Numbered from the stretch's first letter, positions 1 through 12,183 are shown. The stretch: 64,000 bases of DNA from Zychaea mexicana (GCF_025766255.1 NW_026516709.1:186001-250000), one strand, 5' to 3'. Numbers and translations are program-made. Notes: generated by a model from the letters alone, not told the origin.

Positions 1-630
1 ATGGACTTCGTTGGGACCTCAATGCACGTAATCGGAATCATGAGTGAAATGCAAAGATGAATGTTTTGCGCGCTTAAACTTTCTTGCGCACATTTTCACG
101 AATAAAGTGGTTTTAAAGTGTCCAAAATCAGCTTACATAAGTCATTATGGTGCAAGACAGCTATAACCAGCCAAATTTAGGGCCTACTTTTAAAAAGTAT
201 CTAGTCACCTAAAGTTGACGATATTAAATTTTTATTACGCTAAAAACGTTATTTCGATAGAGGAGAATAATTTTAACGCAGCCGATTTTTGTTTAAAGCA
301 ACACAGCCCAAGAAGAAGGACTTCAAAGTCGGGATATGCTTATATGTTTCACCGGTATCATGCAGGGCGTGCCCCGACCGTGTCGCCGCCTGTTTCTAAA
401 TAGGAAGATACGTGCACCCGTTAGCACGGTCTCAGCAACAAGATCCCAGAGAAAAAGTAAATGGCAGGTGCCGGGAATGGTTGACATTGTGAAAAGAAAG
501 CTCACATAAATAGAGGTTACTTCTGTGGTGGCCGATGCACTTCAACTGAAAAGAGTATTGGCAGCGATTTCTTCGAATTCATAGAATATGATACGAGAGG
601 AAGACTACAAACTAAAGAAACATTCTCAGT

Positions 631-990
631 TTTTGGTACAATATCATACACAAAGCTGTCAAACAGCTAGACGAAGGAGATATCAAATGCAATCTTCGCC
701 TTCCTCATAAAGTACATGATGGTCGCTAATGGTTGGCCATATTTATGTATTATATGCGCTTACCATGCACAGCGCACCAAATTCAAGACGGTCAGATGTC
801 TTTGGCCCAACCGAGTGTGATCGATCCTGTCCTCTACCTGGCAACCTACTCTCACGACAGGCACCGGTAGCTGAAATGGCAGTTGCATTGGTTTCCCTCG
901 CATCCCCTCCAAGATTGTCGTTGTGGCACTCAACAAGCGAAGCGCGAGCACTGCAACAATTGTCCGAATATTATGCACCACTACTAATAG
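631..990 (+). pseudogene. Decayed LINE-like (non-LTR retrotransposon) fragment
   Basis: One plus-strand frame reads through about 120 codons with internal stops at 727-729 and 868-870 and a double stop at 985-990. Near its end (about 910-963) it encodes a CxCx8Hx3C zinc-knuckle-like cluster preceded by a Trp/His/Pro-rich stretch, the arrangement seen at the C-terminal end of many LINE ORF2 proteins. No reverse transcriptase core is visible. Flanking bases 1-630 and 991-1560 hold no convincing gene; a 20-codon open stretch at 1-60 could be the last exon of a gene to the left. The assignment rests on a short motif and is tentative. Confidence 0.3.
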
Positions 991-1565
991 AGCTTCTCAC
1001 GGCGTTTGGCACCTTACTAGAAACATCAGTTCGATATACACGTCTTTGGCTGCATTTTAATTAGGTGCCACGATCGGATGCAGCTCTCACCAAAGGTAAA
1101 TCGTAAACTTGTTGGCCAGCACTCATTCGAGTGCCTCGTAAAATTTACCGCCTAAGCCATCCTGTCGCCGACTACACCTCAGGGACGAACCAGCCCCCCA
1201 TTATGAATGCTCTCCAAAGCGATTCACTTATTATCAGCTTCTTCTCGAAACAACGCTTGCGAATTTTCAGTGCGCCATATTCGTATCCATAACTCACATG
1301 TATTCTTTCTCTCTCCATATATATTTTTGTTTGTCATGTACACATCCTCGTCTCTTCTCTGGCCACAATTTTTCCCTCCTAAAGATTTTTTCAGCGATGG
1401 CACCATATTCACCGTTTTATGTACTCTTTAACAATTTAGCTCCGTAACGTAGCCTAGTCTCATTATTAATACAGTAATAATAAATCATAATTTCTCAACT
1501 ATTTGCGCCAGTATGTACTATGAATTCCATCGGCAGCAGCTGCTGCGCTTGTAATATCAATGCTA

Positions 1566-2870
1566 CTATGTACTAGCAATGTTTTTGGTTTTTGGTTTGG
1601 TCTTGTTGTTGTTGTTGTTGTGATTTTTGCGTGATGTGTCACGGTATATTTGGTATTCCAGTAGTACGGGTAAGATCTCCCAAAGCGTAATTTCTGGCCA
1701 CAAACAGTTCAAGATCTGTATTTGACATTGATCGCTCGACTAATACACAAAATAATGATGATAAATCATCTTCTCGCCCTAGATCCTTCTTTTATACATC
1801 GTCCAAATCTCCCTCTACCGTGTACACCTAACGAAGCAATTGAATGCGTGCTGAATGTTTCATACCTGCCAAAGCAAAAAATCACTGAGTCTAATTTCGC
1901 CAGACGTGCGCACAAGGATGTCTAGTGGCGGACTTCTTGAGGTAAACAGATGATTTTGGATGGATCTCTCCGTAATATCGCTATTTTGGAGCCCATTTGA
2001 GTGGAAAGTCCCTTTCTTTTGTGCGCCACACGCTTGTAAGTCACTTACTCTATGTTCATTTCGCCTTCTTCCACAAGGTGAACGTTCTCCTTGATGGCCG
2101 TGGCCATTTCATCTCTCGAGGTGTATGCGCAGCAGATATTAAGGTATCGCCTATGGTTGTTGTTGTCCCCGTTGTCACTTAGCAACAGCCCATATAAACA
2201 ACATTTCCCGTAACCACAACACCGCTTTCTGAATTCAGAGTAGCAACGGGAGATATAGCTACTTACTCTGCATTGTGCATTGTCCGGTTCATGGCCTCAT
2301 GTGCTGACTCTACCACATCCGGTGGCAAACAGCTAAGGCGACCGCATACTCGCACACCAACTTTGTAATACGCAAACGACTCACTAAAACATTATATGTC
2401 TGTTAGTTGCCACGCAAAGGTAGGCCCACCCGAACAATATTGATACAAAAACGGAAGGCTTATTACTCTTCTGGAATAGTTGAAAACAGCTCACGGAACA
2501 ATTGCATTAAATAGGCCACTTCTTCTTCTGATCGTTTGAAGTTCTCGATACTAAACGCAAACACAGTGACCGTTTGGATACCTAGTTCCACACAAAAGCG
2601 CACGACCTAGTTTGAGCCATAGCAGAGGACGTTGTTACTGCTTTTGTGTCTCTCTATTTTTCTCTTAGTGACCAAAACAATGTATACCTTTTTCAAACGC
2701 TCGAATCCTTTATAGTGACCAGACTTTGTGTCAGCACCCATTTTCCTTGCGTAACGTCGGTTGCCATCCAAGATGAATCCAATATGTTGTGGGATCCGAC
2801 CACGCCGTAAAACAGCAATTGCAGCCTTTTCCGCTGCTGCTGTTCCGTATTCATATATGGTTGAAATCAT
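1566..2870 (-). CDS. RER2: Dehydrodolichyl diphosphate synthase (cis-prenyltransferase)
   Basis: Cis-prenyltransferases extend farnesyl diphosphate with isopentenyl units at the ER to make the polyprenyl diphosphate precursor of dolichol, the lipid carrier for N-glycosylation. Six exons (2688-2870, 2467-2606, 2267-2383, 2049-2150, 1866-1980, 1566-1739) join in phase to 276 aa. Visible family motifs: the substrate motif [15 protein letters not shown] near residues 31-45 with the catalytic Asp at about 35, then [31 protein letters not shown], and the C-terminal [15 protein letters not shown] followed by LWPE. The Met at 2870 was chosen because upstream in-frame sequence is not family-like; the length suits the RER2/SRT1/DHDDS family. 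An Asn run near the C-terminus is a local oddity. The start of the last exon (1739) is the least certain boundary. Which yeast paralogue it matches cannot be decided here. Confidence 0.92.
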
Positions 2871-3713
2871 GAGTGAACCAAGGGAAACGTTTTCAAGAGT
2901 TGGGAAAAAAGGGGTGTGATGATTACAAAAAATTAGGACTTGCCTCACTATGTGAATTTGTGCATAAACTTTATTGTGAATATGTGTGTACAACTCCGAT
3001 TAAATCATACAGTTTGCATACTACAGCCCTTTTCTCTTCCTAATAGTTCCAAGTATACATCCCAGTCTATGTAAATCTCCTCTTGCTGTGTCTCTGAATT
3101 CCATTACACGGACTATACAAAGACCGAAAAAAAGGAAGGAATAATGGAGAGAGAGCGGGAAGGAACGCTCTATACAACTGATGCAATATACAGTTGTATT
3201 ACGCGGGTTATGATACAGAACGCCGCAGGGGTACGAGTGAGCAAGGAAAGAAAGAATGATAAGCACATTGCATATTGTCTATCTGATATAATGATAAAGC
3301 AACGGCTGAGTAAACACTGCTGGATACAGTTTTCGTTTGGTTTTCTTTTAATATATTAGAAAGTAAAGCTACTTCTGGGGTGTTTTTAATACGCAAATTA
3401 CCAATAATATAAAGATTTACATGACTACTAGCAAGGAAAAAAAATTAGAAAAAGGATGGTATATATAAAAAAGAAAGAGTAGTTGATAAACAGGGCTAAA
3501 AGAAGAGAGAGTGAGAAAACGAAAGGATGGGCATGGGGGTAGGGGATAAGTTCGCTATGTAGTGGCAGGTGATAGTAGGGGGTGGTTTGTAGTTAGATGA
3601 AAAATAGTAGTGGTAGTAAAAGTAGAAGTAATAGTAGTACGATGGATTGGATGAACGGCAGAAGATGGGGAGCAAACGGAGGAGGAGGAGTAAGGCGTCT
3701 GTTAATTTCTTTT
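2871..3713. other. Intergenic region between two minus-strand genes
   Basis: This spans the 5' flank of the prenyltransferase gene and the 3' flank of the Sec2-like gene. No open frame here resembles a protein. AT-rich stretches around 3260-3480 contain several possible poly(A) signals on the minus strand. Confidence 0.5.
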
Positions 3714-5809
3714 TCACAGGGTCAATGTGGATGCGGTAGAGCTTGATAATCGGGCACTATTTACATCATCAGGAACAAGGTGACCGATGTTACTGCTACC
3801 CGGGGTAGCTCTAGCAAGGACATCTGGATCAAAGCCTGAGCTTTGCAAAACAGCAGGCAATGCACCCATCCTATAAAAGTTCCACAAACCGTTTATTCTT
3901 GTTAGCGAGCTGTTTGATTTCCAGTTGTTACCAGTGGCCAAAAAAATCATAGTAAAGTAACCATGTTTTACCTGCTCAGACACATTTGAAGCCTTAAGCG
4001 AGAACATTCTTGGTATACTTCGGTCAACGAGCGATGACGATAGGCACCGATACGTAACTGGCGAAGGAACGAGTAAAACTGAACAACAGCTTCAAGACGA
4101 TCGCGACAATATCGATCGATACATGCCCATTCATCAAAATAGGACGTACGGAACCGATAGGTCAAGACTTGCTTTTGCTCTTCCTTTGGCACCTGACGAC
4201 CACACGCCTGACAGCCCTCAAACACGGGCGATGAAGCAAATCGTTCCCATAGACTGGTGATCGTTTCTCCTGCTGCTGCTTGGTTCTGTTGTTGACTGAA
4301 ATGCTCATGCACAAATCCAGGCGGGCACGTCTCAACAAAACACGTCTTGACCAAGATGGCATCAATGATTTTGCGACTGGCCAATTTTGGGGTGGGACCA
4401 AATCGTAAGGTAGGTCGAACATCGTCCTCGAGACATTGTTTCATGTACGGCATCGAGTGCAGTTTTCGAAGCGAGACTGTGCTGGCTGTATCGATAAATT
4501 GTCGAAATTCCATCAGGCAATGGTCGTCTTCTGATGCTTCGATCTGTAGAGCCATCATGTTGCTGTTGTTGTGTTGTACCGCAAGATCAATCTGGGCTCG
4601 CATCATGACTGTTTCAGCACCCATGTTCATGCTTCCACCAGATGATAGGACTGGTGTGTCACTGTTACTCGTGGAATGGTGATCATCTCCTGCTGCTGCG
4701 TTATAGTTGTTACTGCTGCTCGATTGTGATTCACAGTAACCCGATAATGCTGATGACGGTCGTGGTGGTGGTGGTGCCATGGATTCAACAAGTAACCCGA
4801 TATCTTTACGCAATGTCTGCAATTCTGCCTCGACTCGAGAAAGTTCAGTTTCAGCCTCTTCCAACTGTTGCTTGGACTTTTCGTGCTCGACTTGAATCCG
4901 TTTTTTTTCCTCCTTTTCAAACTGTACCATCTCGTTGGCTTCTTCAAACAGTCGTTGCGATAATTCCTCAAGTTCCCGCTTGACCGATTCTTTGGACTGT
5001 TGGATTTCTTTGACTTGCATCCGTTCACCTTTGCATTTGTTGTGCAATATCTTGAGATCCTGTTGTAAAGATTCCAGTCCGACAGTACGACGTTCGATCG
5101 AGGCTTCTTTGTTGTGGATATCCGTCACAAGTTGTTGGATTTGTTCTTGGTATTCTCGTTGCTTTTCTTGTAAACGTTGCAGTTGTGATTCGCTTCGTTC
5201 GATCGTTTGAAAACCCAGATTTCGCTCTTGTTGCCATTCTTGAAGTTGTGGTAATGGTTCGTCGCATAGCCCACAGTGTTCGGAATCGATTGACACTAGC
5301 CAATGATGACATGCACACACGTCAGGTAATTGCTGCTTAGGGTTTTCATTACTATGATGGTGGTGGTGGTGGTGGTGATGCGGCGATGGTGTGATGGGGC
5401 TGTTGGTATTCGAGCTACTGTTGCTGGGTGTATAAAAACCGCTTTCGGTCGATGAACGAGTGGTGCCAGGTACGTCCGACGATGACGATGACGATGTCCG
5501 CTGTTGTTGTTGTTCTTCTTCTTGCTGCTGCTGCTGGTGTGGCATGTGCGATATGTTGACGCGTGCAGGCTTAATTGGAGTGGGATGGCCGACGACAGGA
5601 GTAGCGTTGCGTGCTTTTGTCGTTGTAGGCGGCTTGTCAAAGGCCGCTTGAAGTTGACTGTAGAGATGAGCAATATTGTCTATTCGTGGTGGTGGTTGCT
5701 GTTGCTGCTGATGTTGTTGTTGCTTGGAAGGAGCAGAAGGAAAAGTTTCGACCCTTGTGTGTAGCTTTTGCTGCAAGACACCCCCTACTCCTTGTTCGTG
5801 CAGCTCCAT
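3714..5809 (-). CDS. SEC2: Sec2/Rabin8-type Rab guanine-nucleotide exchange factor
   Basis: Sec2-family proteins activate the exocytic Rab (Sec4/Rab8) on secretory vesicles. Two exons (3972-5809 and 3714-3870) give 664 aa. In order: a Gln/Pro-rich N-terminus (1-110), a Ser-rich part with a run of nine His (about 144-152), a Cys/His cluster (about 164-182), a long coiled coil (about 190-345), then a C-terminal globular part. The coil contains the Sec2 signature LEELSQRLFEEANEMVQ (about 281-297), the region that opens the Rab nucleotide pocket. The C-terminal half (about 440-640) resembles the Rabin8/GRAB C-terminal domain, with a CxxC and a Cys/Arg-rich segment. The long antisense open frames at 4347-5764 are by-products of Gln/His codon repeats. 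The family call is strong; partner specificity is inferred. Confidence 0.9.
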
Positions 5810-8007
5810 TAAAAAAAATTACAAAAAGAGAGAAAGAGTGAGAGAGTGCGGGAGCTAGAGAGGGGATATAGAAATAAGAAATAGTAAAAAGAAATAATAA
5901 CAAGGATAACAAATTAGAAAGAGAGATAGGACCAGGCCCCCAAAGAACCCTGTAACTGTGTATCTTTGTGGGTGCTTAGTGGCCTATTAGTGCGTGCCGT
6001 GGTGGGTGGGTGTGTGTGTTTGCACGCACTAGCAAAGGGGAAAGCTGAGTTTGGTGCTAATCGCAATCATCCATCTAAAATGAGTTACGAGGTGGTGAAA
6101 AAAACGCTATCGACTGCCCCGCCGTAATACAACAACCATGACAAATTCTCACACTTTTATATAGCAACAAAAAAACCTTTCTCTCCAGTCCAGGTACCGA
6201 AAACAAATCAAGCCACACTCATTCTGGACTTCTTCCAGAACAAATGAAAGACCCTCGACTCTTGTCCGTTTACTTTTTCTTTTGCTTCTATTATACTGCG
6301 TGTAATATAGGACTCTCTTTGTAATTTTGTTAGTATTAAGCTCAGCTAAAACTTTAATATTTAGCTAAAATGATGCACGATTCACACTATTGCAACAACA
6401 GAACAAAAAGTGAAATCTATACAGAATTAAAACGAAGTGTAGCATTATGGGGGCCAAAAAGCTTCTTGTGATACAATCGTGCTATGTTTCTTTTCTTGTA
6501 CTAACGCTAACAACATATAATAACAAGGTTCTTCGATATTCTTTGCGCGTCGTTGCAAAACAAAGTAAATGCTCGGCTGTCAAATATCGGTTGAAATATT
6601 AACATATTATCTGATAGCGACCGCTTTATCTCTTCTTTTCAGTGTAATCTTCTTTTATATTTAGACTCAAGTTTGGGAAGTCTTACTAGACGAGCCGCTG
6701 TTCTAATCGCTTTTTAGCGTATATGCGTTTACAATTGCTAACTGTAACTGTACAGTCTATAAGAATCCTTTAGAGAATAGAAACTCGCGGAGGATACCGC
6801 ATTCTCCTCTCTTATGAGACCGTACGTACAATGTGTTGACGAGAAAGGAACCCTTGGATTTGTTTATGACCAATTGTGGGCTCCATCGTACGACCGGTTA
6901 TATTGATCGTCTGCGATCGTCGAAGCGTCAGTAGTTCGAATTAAAAGGTCGTACTTTCGACGTACTAAAAGGGAATTTTTCCTTCGTACTTTGCCCTACA
7001 TACATTGGCTTAGTGTCATCGTATTGTTGAGCGACATGGAAAGGAGCGCCATTGTGGTCCTCGGAAAAGGTATATAACATTGTCCGACACCAAAGTACAT
7101 CCGGGCACTTATATATCAGAGAAGCATATTTCTGTTCCATCCAGATTACGCTGAGACCAACATCGTTTATTTGATCAGGTGCCCTATCCTCAAATGCAAT
7201 AGTAGCTGAAGCTTGTTGTTCCTTAAAAGGTTTTTTTTGGGGGTTTCATTCGCGCATCATACCAAAAAAGACTTGTCATATCGTCCGGATGTTGATTATA
7301 CAAAGTTGTTATATGTTTTCCTCCACATAATCGTGTCAAGCAATGTGTTGAAAATAACCATTCTACTTGTAAGCTTAGTTTCATCATGTGGGTGAGTATT
7401 CATTGAATCAGTACCTTCAGTTTATAATCTTGCATATCAAAAACAGGCACTTGCTTTTGGTGAGTTTGATAAATAATCAAGAGAGATCGTCAATCTTTAC
7501 TCAGGGCTAGCACGATCTATGTACCTCTTGCTCACGCTTACAGTATAAGTTGAAACGGTGAAGCATATTGAAAATGAAGTGTCTATGCAGATAAATAAAC
7601 AATCGAGCATGTAATGCTAAGAAGTATTGTTTACGATAATCATTTAAACATCAAGCGACACGACGAGTCACGACAAACCTGGGAGGGGGGGCGGAACTGC
7701 ATGAAAGGAGGTTTACGTTGTGTGCAACGACGAACCACTACCTATACTGCTTTCGCCTTCTTTTTGGTTTTCTTTTCCTTATACACCTATCATTCAAAGC
7801 TACCACACTCTTTTCTTTAATCAAGTTTTAAACATGGTCCCAAGTATTTAACTAGTATGTGATAGACTGACCCATGCTTGACAAGTCAAATTAAACCATG
7901 CAACTCTCGAGCAAACGTTTGAAACACAGCAACGCTTTGTTTCTTTTTTTAGCTACAGCACGTACATCACACATCACGCACGCAAAGTCAACCGATTCGC
8001 GACGGTC
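5810..8007. other. Intergenic region left of the transposon cluster
   Basis: It holds the upstream region of the Sec2-like gene, a GT-rich simple repeat near 6000-6020, and otherwise sequence without a recognisable gene. A 70-codon minus frame at 6928-7140 and a 68-codon plus frame at 7614-7820 show no family resemblance. If the LIM gene at 19844 once had its promoter directly upstream, part of it would now lie in the sequence left of 8008. Confidence 0.4.
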
Positions 8008-8009
8008 TA

Positions 8010-8235
8010 CAGGATTTTTCCTAATGATTGGCGGGGCTTTTTTTCCCATCATGGCGGGGCTTTTTTTTCACTTTGTCGTTGGGGGTGTTTGTGATTGGCG
8101 GTGTGATTTTCGTGAATGGCAGGAGGAAAAAAATACAATGGCGGCCGAGTTACAGGTTGATGGCAGAATAATAAATTCATAATGGCGGCCGTAATTTCAG
8201 GTTGATGGCAGAATAGTAAATCCATAATGGCGGTT
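8010..8235 (+). repeat. Element 1 left terminal inverted repeat
   Basis: This 226-bp repeat has its inverted partner at 13980-14205. The word TGGC starts at 8029, 8052, 8096, 8117, 8139, 8161, 8183, 8206 and 8228, so copies recur about every 22 bp, roughly two helical turns, with one position empty near 8074. Six of the copies extend to TGGCGG. A 44-bp unit (CAGGTTGATGGCAGAATA plus flank) is present twice. Such phased words are good candidates for transposase or HTH-protein binding sites. Confidence 0.9.
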
Positions 8236-8401
8236 GGGTAATTATGGTAATCGTTTTGCCTTCTTTTTCTCAGCATGACAGTTAATGATTTTCGACAACT
8301 CTATATTTTATTAAAAAAAACATATATATATATATGAAAAAAAAAGTAAAAGGAAAAAATATAGAAGGGCAGTAAAAAAACATATAAAATATGAAAAAAA
8401 A

Positions 8402-9961
8402 CTACAGCATCTTCTCTCCTTCTATACACCTAGGCACAAACGTAAGGGAGTGGCGAATCCATCCTTGGCAATCTTGGGCGGTGACTTCATGGGCGGAGTT
8501 GATGATGCGCGGCAGCAAGGTGTCGTCTGTGGTCAGTAAATGGCGTTTGACACCTGCCTTGAGCTTTGACCGAAATTCCTCAATTGGATTGAGGAATGGG
8601 CTGTAGGGCGGGAGAAAGAGGATCTCGAATCCTTGCTTGGCAATGGCATCCCGAACTTCATCAGTCTTGTGGATAGCGGCATTATCCAATACCAAGGTCC
8701 TTCCACCCATACCATTTTCGGTGAGCACCTTCATCATCACTTCCAAAAATTCGATAAAATGCTCCGCCCGAGTGCCGATTTTGCCCATCACCTTTTCTTC
8801 ACCGTCACGCGTCTTGCGTTTCTTGGAAGCGACAACCGCTTGAGGTCTCCGGAGACTCAAGTTGATTACACCTTCACCAGTGATGGCACCCAAGATCGTA
8901 ATATTGACCCCACGCGACTTAGAAACCAAGGCCTTGGCGGGCTCACCTCGTCTCGATCGACCAAAGTTACGCTTGATGTGCATGTTGAAGCCAGCCTCAT
9001 CAATAAAGACGCATTTGTGGTAATTAATGCCACTGGCTTCAAATGCGTGTGCCCAGTTGATCCGGGAAGCGATCGTTTCATCGGAGTTGCGGTACTCAGA
9101 GATCCATTCCAACTTCTTCATAGTAAGCCCGCATTTGCTAACAAGGTGCTTCTGGAGGCCACTTTGAGTGATGCTGATGCCGAATCGATCAACAAGCGAT
9201 TGCTGTGCTTCTTTGAGGGTCGCATCTGACTTGGTATCGTTATACGCCTGGAGAAATGCTGTGTGTTCGGGTGTCAAGGTTGGTGGAGGACCGGGAGATT
9301 TACCCATTGTACTTGGGAGATATGGCTCACCGTCGACAAATCGTTTCCAGTATCGCTGTGCGGTTCGTTCAGGGATCAACAAGTCGCGCCCAGCCTCTGC
9401 AGCGTTTAAAGTGACATTTTGGATTCTATCGATCAATTGGATAATTTCTGGATCTCGATACACTCGATGAGCTCCTATAGGAATTAAGAGTTTTGGATTA
9501 GATATCAGAAGCAACTAGAGGTTTAATGTTATTAAGTAAGGTTTAGTAATAGTAAGTAGCATACTTTTTGGGATGACAGGCTCTTTTGGAGGGTTTTTGC
9601 GAGGTCTTCCCCTTCCCTTTTTCACTGATTCCGTTTGGTTTTCTGCGGCTTCAGTACCAGGCGAAGTGGACGTTGGAGGATCGATTACCTTGGATGTAGA
9701 AATTTCCTGTGAATTACCAACCATTAATTAATAAAATATATAGAATACATATCATGTTCTACAGAATTATTGACCAATATATTTTGTAAGTACCTGCGAT
9801 GTAGTTTTTATCTTGGTCATCGATACAAGGGAGTGTACACCACCAGTATGGCCACTAAATTCATCGGATACGATTTGGTACACGTCGTCTACTTCCATCT
9901 CCTCTTCATGCATATCAACGTCAGTATTGTATGGTAGCGTTAAATTTTTGATGGATAACAT
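8402..9961 (-). CDS. Element 1 transposase (DD34E, Tc1/mariner-IS630 type)
   Basis: It should cut at the inverted-repeat ends and insert the element at TA. Three exons (9794-9961, 9565-9706, 8402-9474) join in phase to 460 aa. An acidic N-terminus (1-56) is followed by a basic AT-hook (GRGRPRKN, about 87-94), a helix-turn-helix (about 128-150, including IPERTAQRYWKRF) and a DDE nuclease domain. The triad is visible: Asp262 in VFIDEAGF, Asp367 in LVLDNAAIH and Glu402 in LNPIEEF, with 34 residues between the last two. No stop or frameshift was found. The acceptor at 9475-9476 was preferred to the nearer one at 9515 because only it keeps the frame. The 198-codon antisense frame at 8633-9229 is a shadow. 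Confidence 0.92.
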
Positions 9962-10273
9962 GGTGATAGTTGATGTAAAAAATCGAGTGATAATAATACT
10001 GTATGGACAAGTACAATAAATAAAATGATTCATACTTTTCAATTCTGTGAATTTGTTATTGAACAGAACTTGTAAGGTAACACCAAATGGGACAAAAAAC
10101 AGTAGTTTTTTTAAATCCATTAGATCAACTCGCAATAATGTCACCCATGTTAAACCCACTAAGCAAGATACAGTTTGTAGCTAATTATAAAAAGTATCCC
10201 ACCATTGTTACATAAAGCAAGTATTTGTTTAGAGACAACCAGCAGAGAAAAAATATTTATTAATAAAAAAAAG

Positions 10274-10765
10274 CTACGGATGTTGTAAAGCTGCCTCCAG
10301 AATACCATCATTAACCTTCGTCAAGAAGTGGTTACTCTTGGGAGCACGGGGCCGTTTGGGTGGTGGTGGCATGTGGGGGCGGTAGATGCGGATGAGTCTT
10401 GATGCCGTTCCCTTCGGCATCTTCACCTTGGCGCCGGCTTGCTCGATTGTAAGCCCATCCCAAAAATAGGCGCGCAGCACCACTACGACCTCGTCTTAAT
10501 TGTACCCGCGGCGGGGTGCTCGTTGCCGTCTTCGTGGTGGTGATGGCGATGATGGGGCAGAGGAGGCAGAGGAGGATGGAGACCGCGATGCTGATGATGA
10601 TGATGATGATGGTGATGTTGTAGTGTCTTCTTCAAAGTCATCAAAAGGAAGAGCCTTGCTCAATTCCTGAGTATTGTATACATCGAGACTGCCTTACATG
10701 TCCACGTCTAATTCAAACTGCATGAGGTCGAGGGAGGAGTCGTTTGTAGAAATGATATCGGACAT
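10274..10765 (-). pseudogene. HTH-only protein gene of element 1, interrupted by two stops
   Basis: Read from the ATG at 10763-10765 this frame gives 163 codons with two internal TAA codons, one after about 23 codons and one just before the C-terminal domain. It encodes an acidic N-terminus, a Ser/Pro-rich linker, an Arg-rich patch and a helix-turn-helix (WDGLTIEQAGAKVKMPKGTA region), then a Pro/Arg tail ending ALQHP. The plan (acidic start, linker, terminal HTH) matches the intact gene at 12483-13023. A 35-nt intron over the first stop is formally possible but too short to be likely, and the second stop has no such escape. Translation could restart at the internal Met (10483) and make the HTH part alone. 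Confidence 0.6.
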
Positions 10766-10954
10766 GATTAATAGTAAATTTAGAATGAGTTATTACAAGC
10801 AATGGATTTGAATCATCGGTTTATATACTTTTCTGTTCCGTACCTACAGATATATATAATTAAGCAATCCACAATGGTATCTACAACAGATGACAACATT
10901 CCATTATAACGCATAGACTTGAAGTTTCAACATAGAGTATATATGAATGCTACA

Positions 10955-11590
10955 CCAGATGGGACAAAAAAATCACAGCAAAGCATAATTACGTGTATGT
11001 GTGAAGATCTAGTAAGAAGTATAATGCAGTGTTGCACGAACTGGGACGGCATAAAGTAATAGCGGAGGGTGATTCCATTCCATCTTATGTGGTTCCATTC
11101 CATTGTTTGAATAAGAAAATAAAATATAACAGCAAAGCATAGTAGCGTGTATGCGTGAGGATCTACCAAGAAGTATAATGAAGCGTTGCACGAAGTGGGA
11201 CAAAAAACCGACAGCAAAGTATAATTACGTGTATGTGTGAGGATCTAGTAAGAAGTATAATGGAGTGTTGCACGAACTGGGACGGCATAAAGTAATAGCG
11301 GAGGGTGATTGCATTCCATTTCGTGCAACGCTTTATACTTCTTACTAGATCCTCGCTGTGGTTTTTTTTGTCCCATTTCGTGCAACGCTTCATTATACTT
11401 CTTGCTAGATCTTCATATGGATACAAGCTATTAAACTTTGCTGTGATTTTTTTTGTCCCATTTCGTGCAACACTTCGTTATATTTTATTTTCATATACAG
11501 ATAATGGAATGAAATCACCTTCCGTACTTTATACCGCCCCATTTCGTGCAACATTTCATTATGCTTCTTGCTAGATCTTCATGTGGATAC
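10955..11590. repeat. Inverted array of seven imperfect repeats in the central promoter of element 1
   Basis: The word GTTGCACGAA occurs on the plus strand at 11031, 11185 and 11267, and its complement TTCGTGCAAC at 11320, 11377, 11462 and 11543. Each copy sits in a longer unit with GATCTAGTAAGAAGTATAAT on one side and TGGGAC on the other. Three units point one way and four the other, meeting near 11310. The array fills the space between the divergent genes starting at 10765 (minus) and 11713 (plus), so a promoter, operator or transposition-enhancer role is plausible. Short open frames across it are repeat artefacts. Confidence 0.85.
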
Positions 11591-11712
11591 TCTACCCTAT
11601 TCTTCTACAGTACTGTAGGTTTGCAAGGATCATATCTTACCTGAAAATTTCTGATTATAAACTTTCTTTTTACTCTATCTGTCTGAATTCTCACTACGTA
11701 GTCCTTTCCAGC

Positions 11713-12183
11713 ATGGCAAGCATTGTCCTTTCTCATATAGAAATACGTGAAGCTGTCAATGTCAGTGAGGGAGAAGACCCTTACATTGGTATGTTTATAT
11801 AATCGAAGATTATATCCTTTGGCCACTATTCTAATGCTTTAATAGAGGAATTTATAAGAACCTTAGATGCAATGCGGCTGGAAGAAGATTACGAACCAGT
11901 CGACGAGCTCCCCTGTGTTAAGGCAGTTCAAGATCTAGTGCAACTGGTGGAACAGCTCCAAGAAGAAATCACAACACTGACAACTGTCAAAAAACGAACA
12001 TATACTAAATGGAACAAGGATGATGAAGAAATCAAGAAAGCAATTAAAGATTGTGCCCTTGAAAGACGCGACTACGGTAGAACCAAAGTTCCAGCAGCTA
12101 CAATGCATCGCTGGGTTATGCAATTTATCGATACTGAGGAAGGTCAAGCAGTTTTGCGAGAGCATCATTTGAAAACCAAATAA
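11713..12183 (+). CDS. Accessory coiled-coil/HTH-like protein of element 1
   Basis: Two exons (11713-11788 and 11846-12183) join in phase to 137 aa. The N-terminal half is acidic and contains a leucine-heptad stretch (about 57-75, VQDLVQLVEQLQEEI) able to dimerise. The C-terminal half is basic and ends in an HTH-like segment (KVPAATMHRWVMQFI, about 112-126) similar in layout to the transposase motif. No catalytic domain is present. The gene diverges from the broken HTH gene across the inverted array. It may be a DNA-binding accessory factor or repressor of transposition; that is inference, and no named family was recognised. Confidence 0.7.

Noticed and set aside
729..1064. 111-codon plus frame
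   Set aside because: Its sequence is in a different frame from the LINE-like zinc-knuckle reading and has no motif.
4347..5764. Several long plus-strand frames, some Cys- and Leu-rich
   Set aside because: They are antisense to Gln/His/Ser codon repeats and the coiled coil of the Sec2-like gene.
8633..9229. 198-codon plus-strand open frame
   Set aside because: It lies wholly antisense to the conserved DDE transposase and resembles nothing.
10927..11574. Overlapping small frames on both strands with repeated protein phrases
   Set aside because: The repeated phrases come from the inverted DNA repeat array, not from genes.
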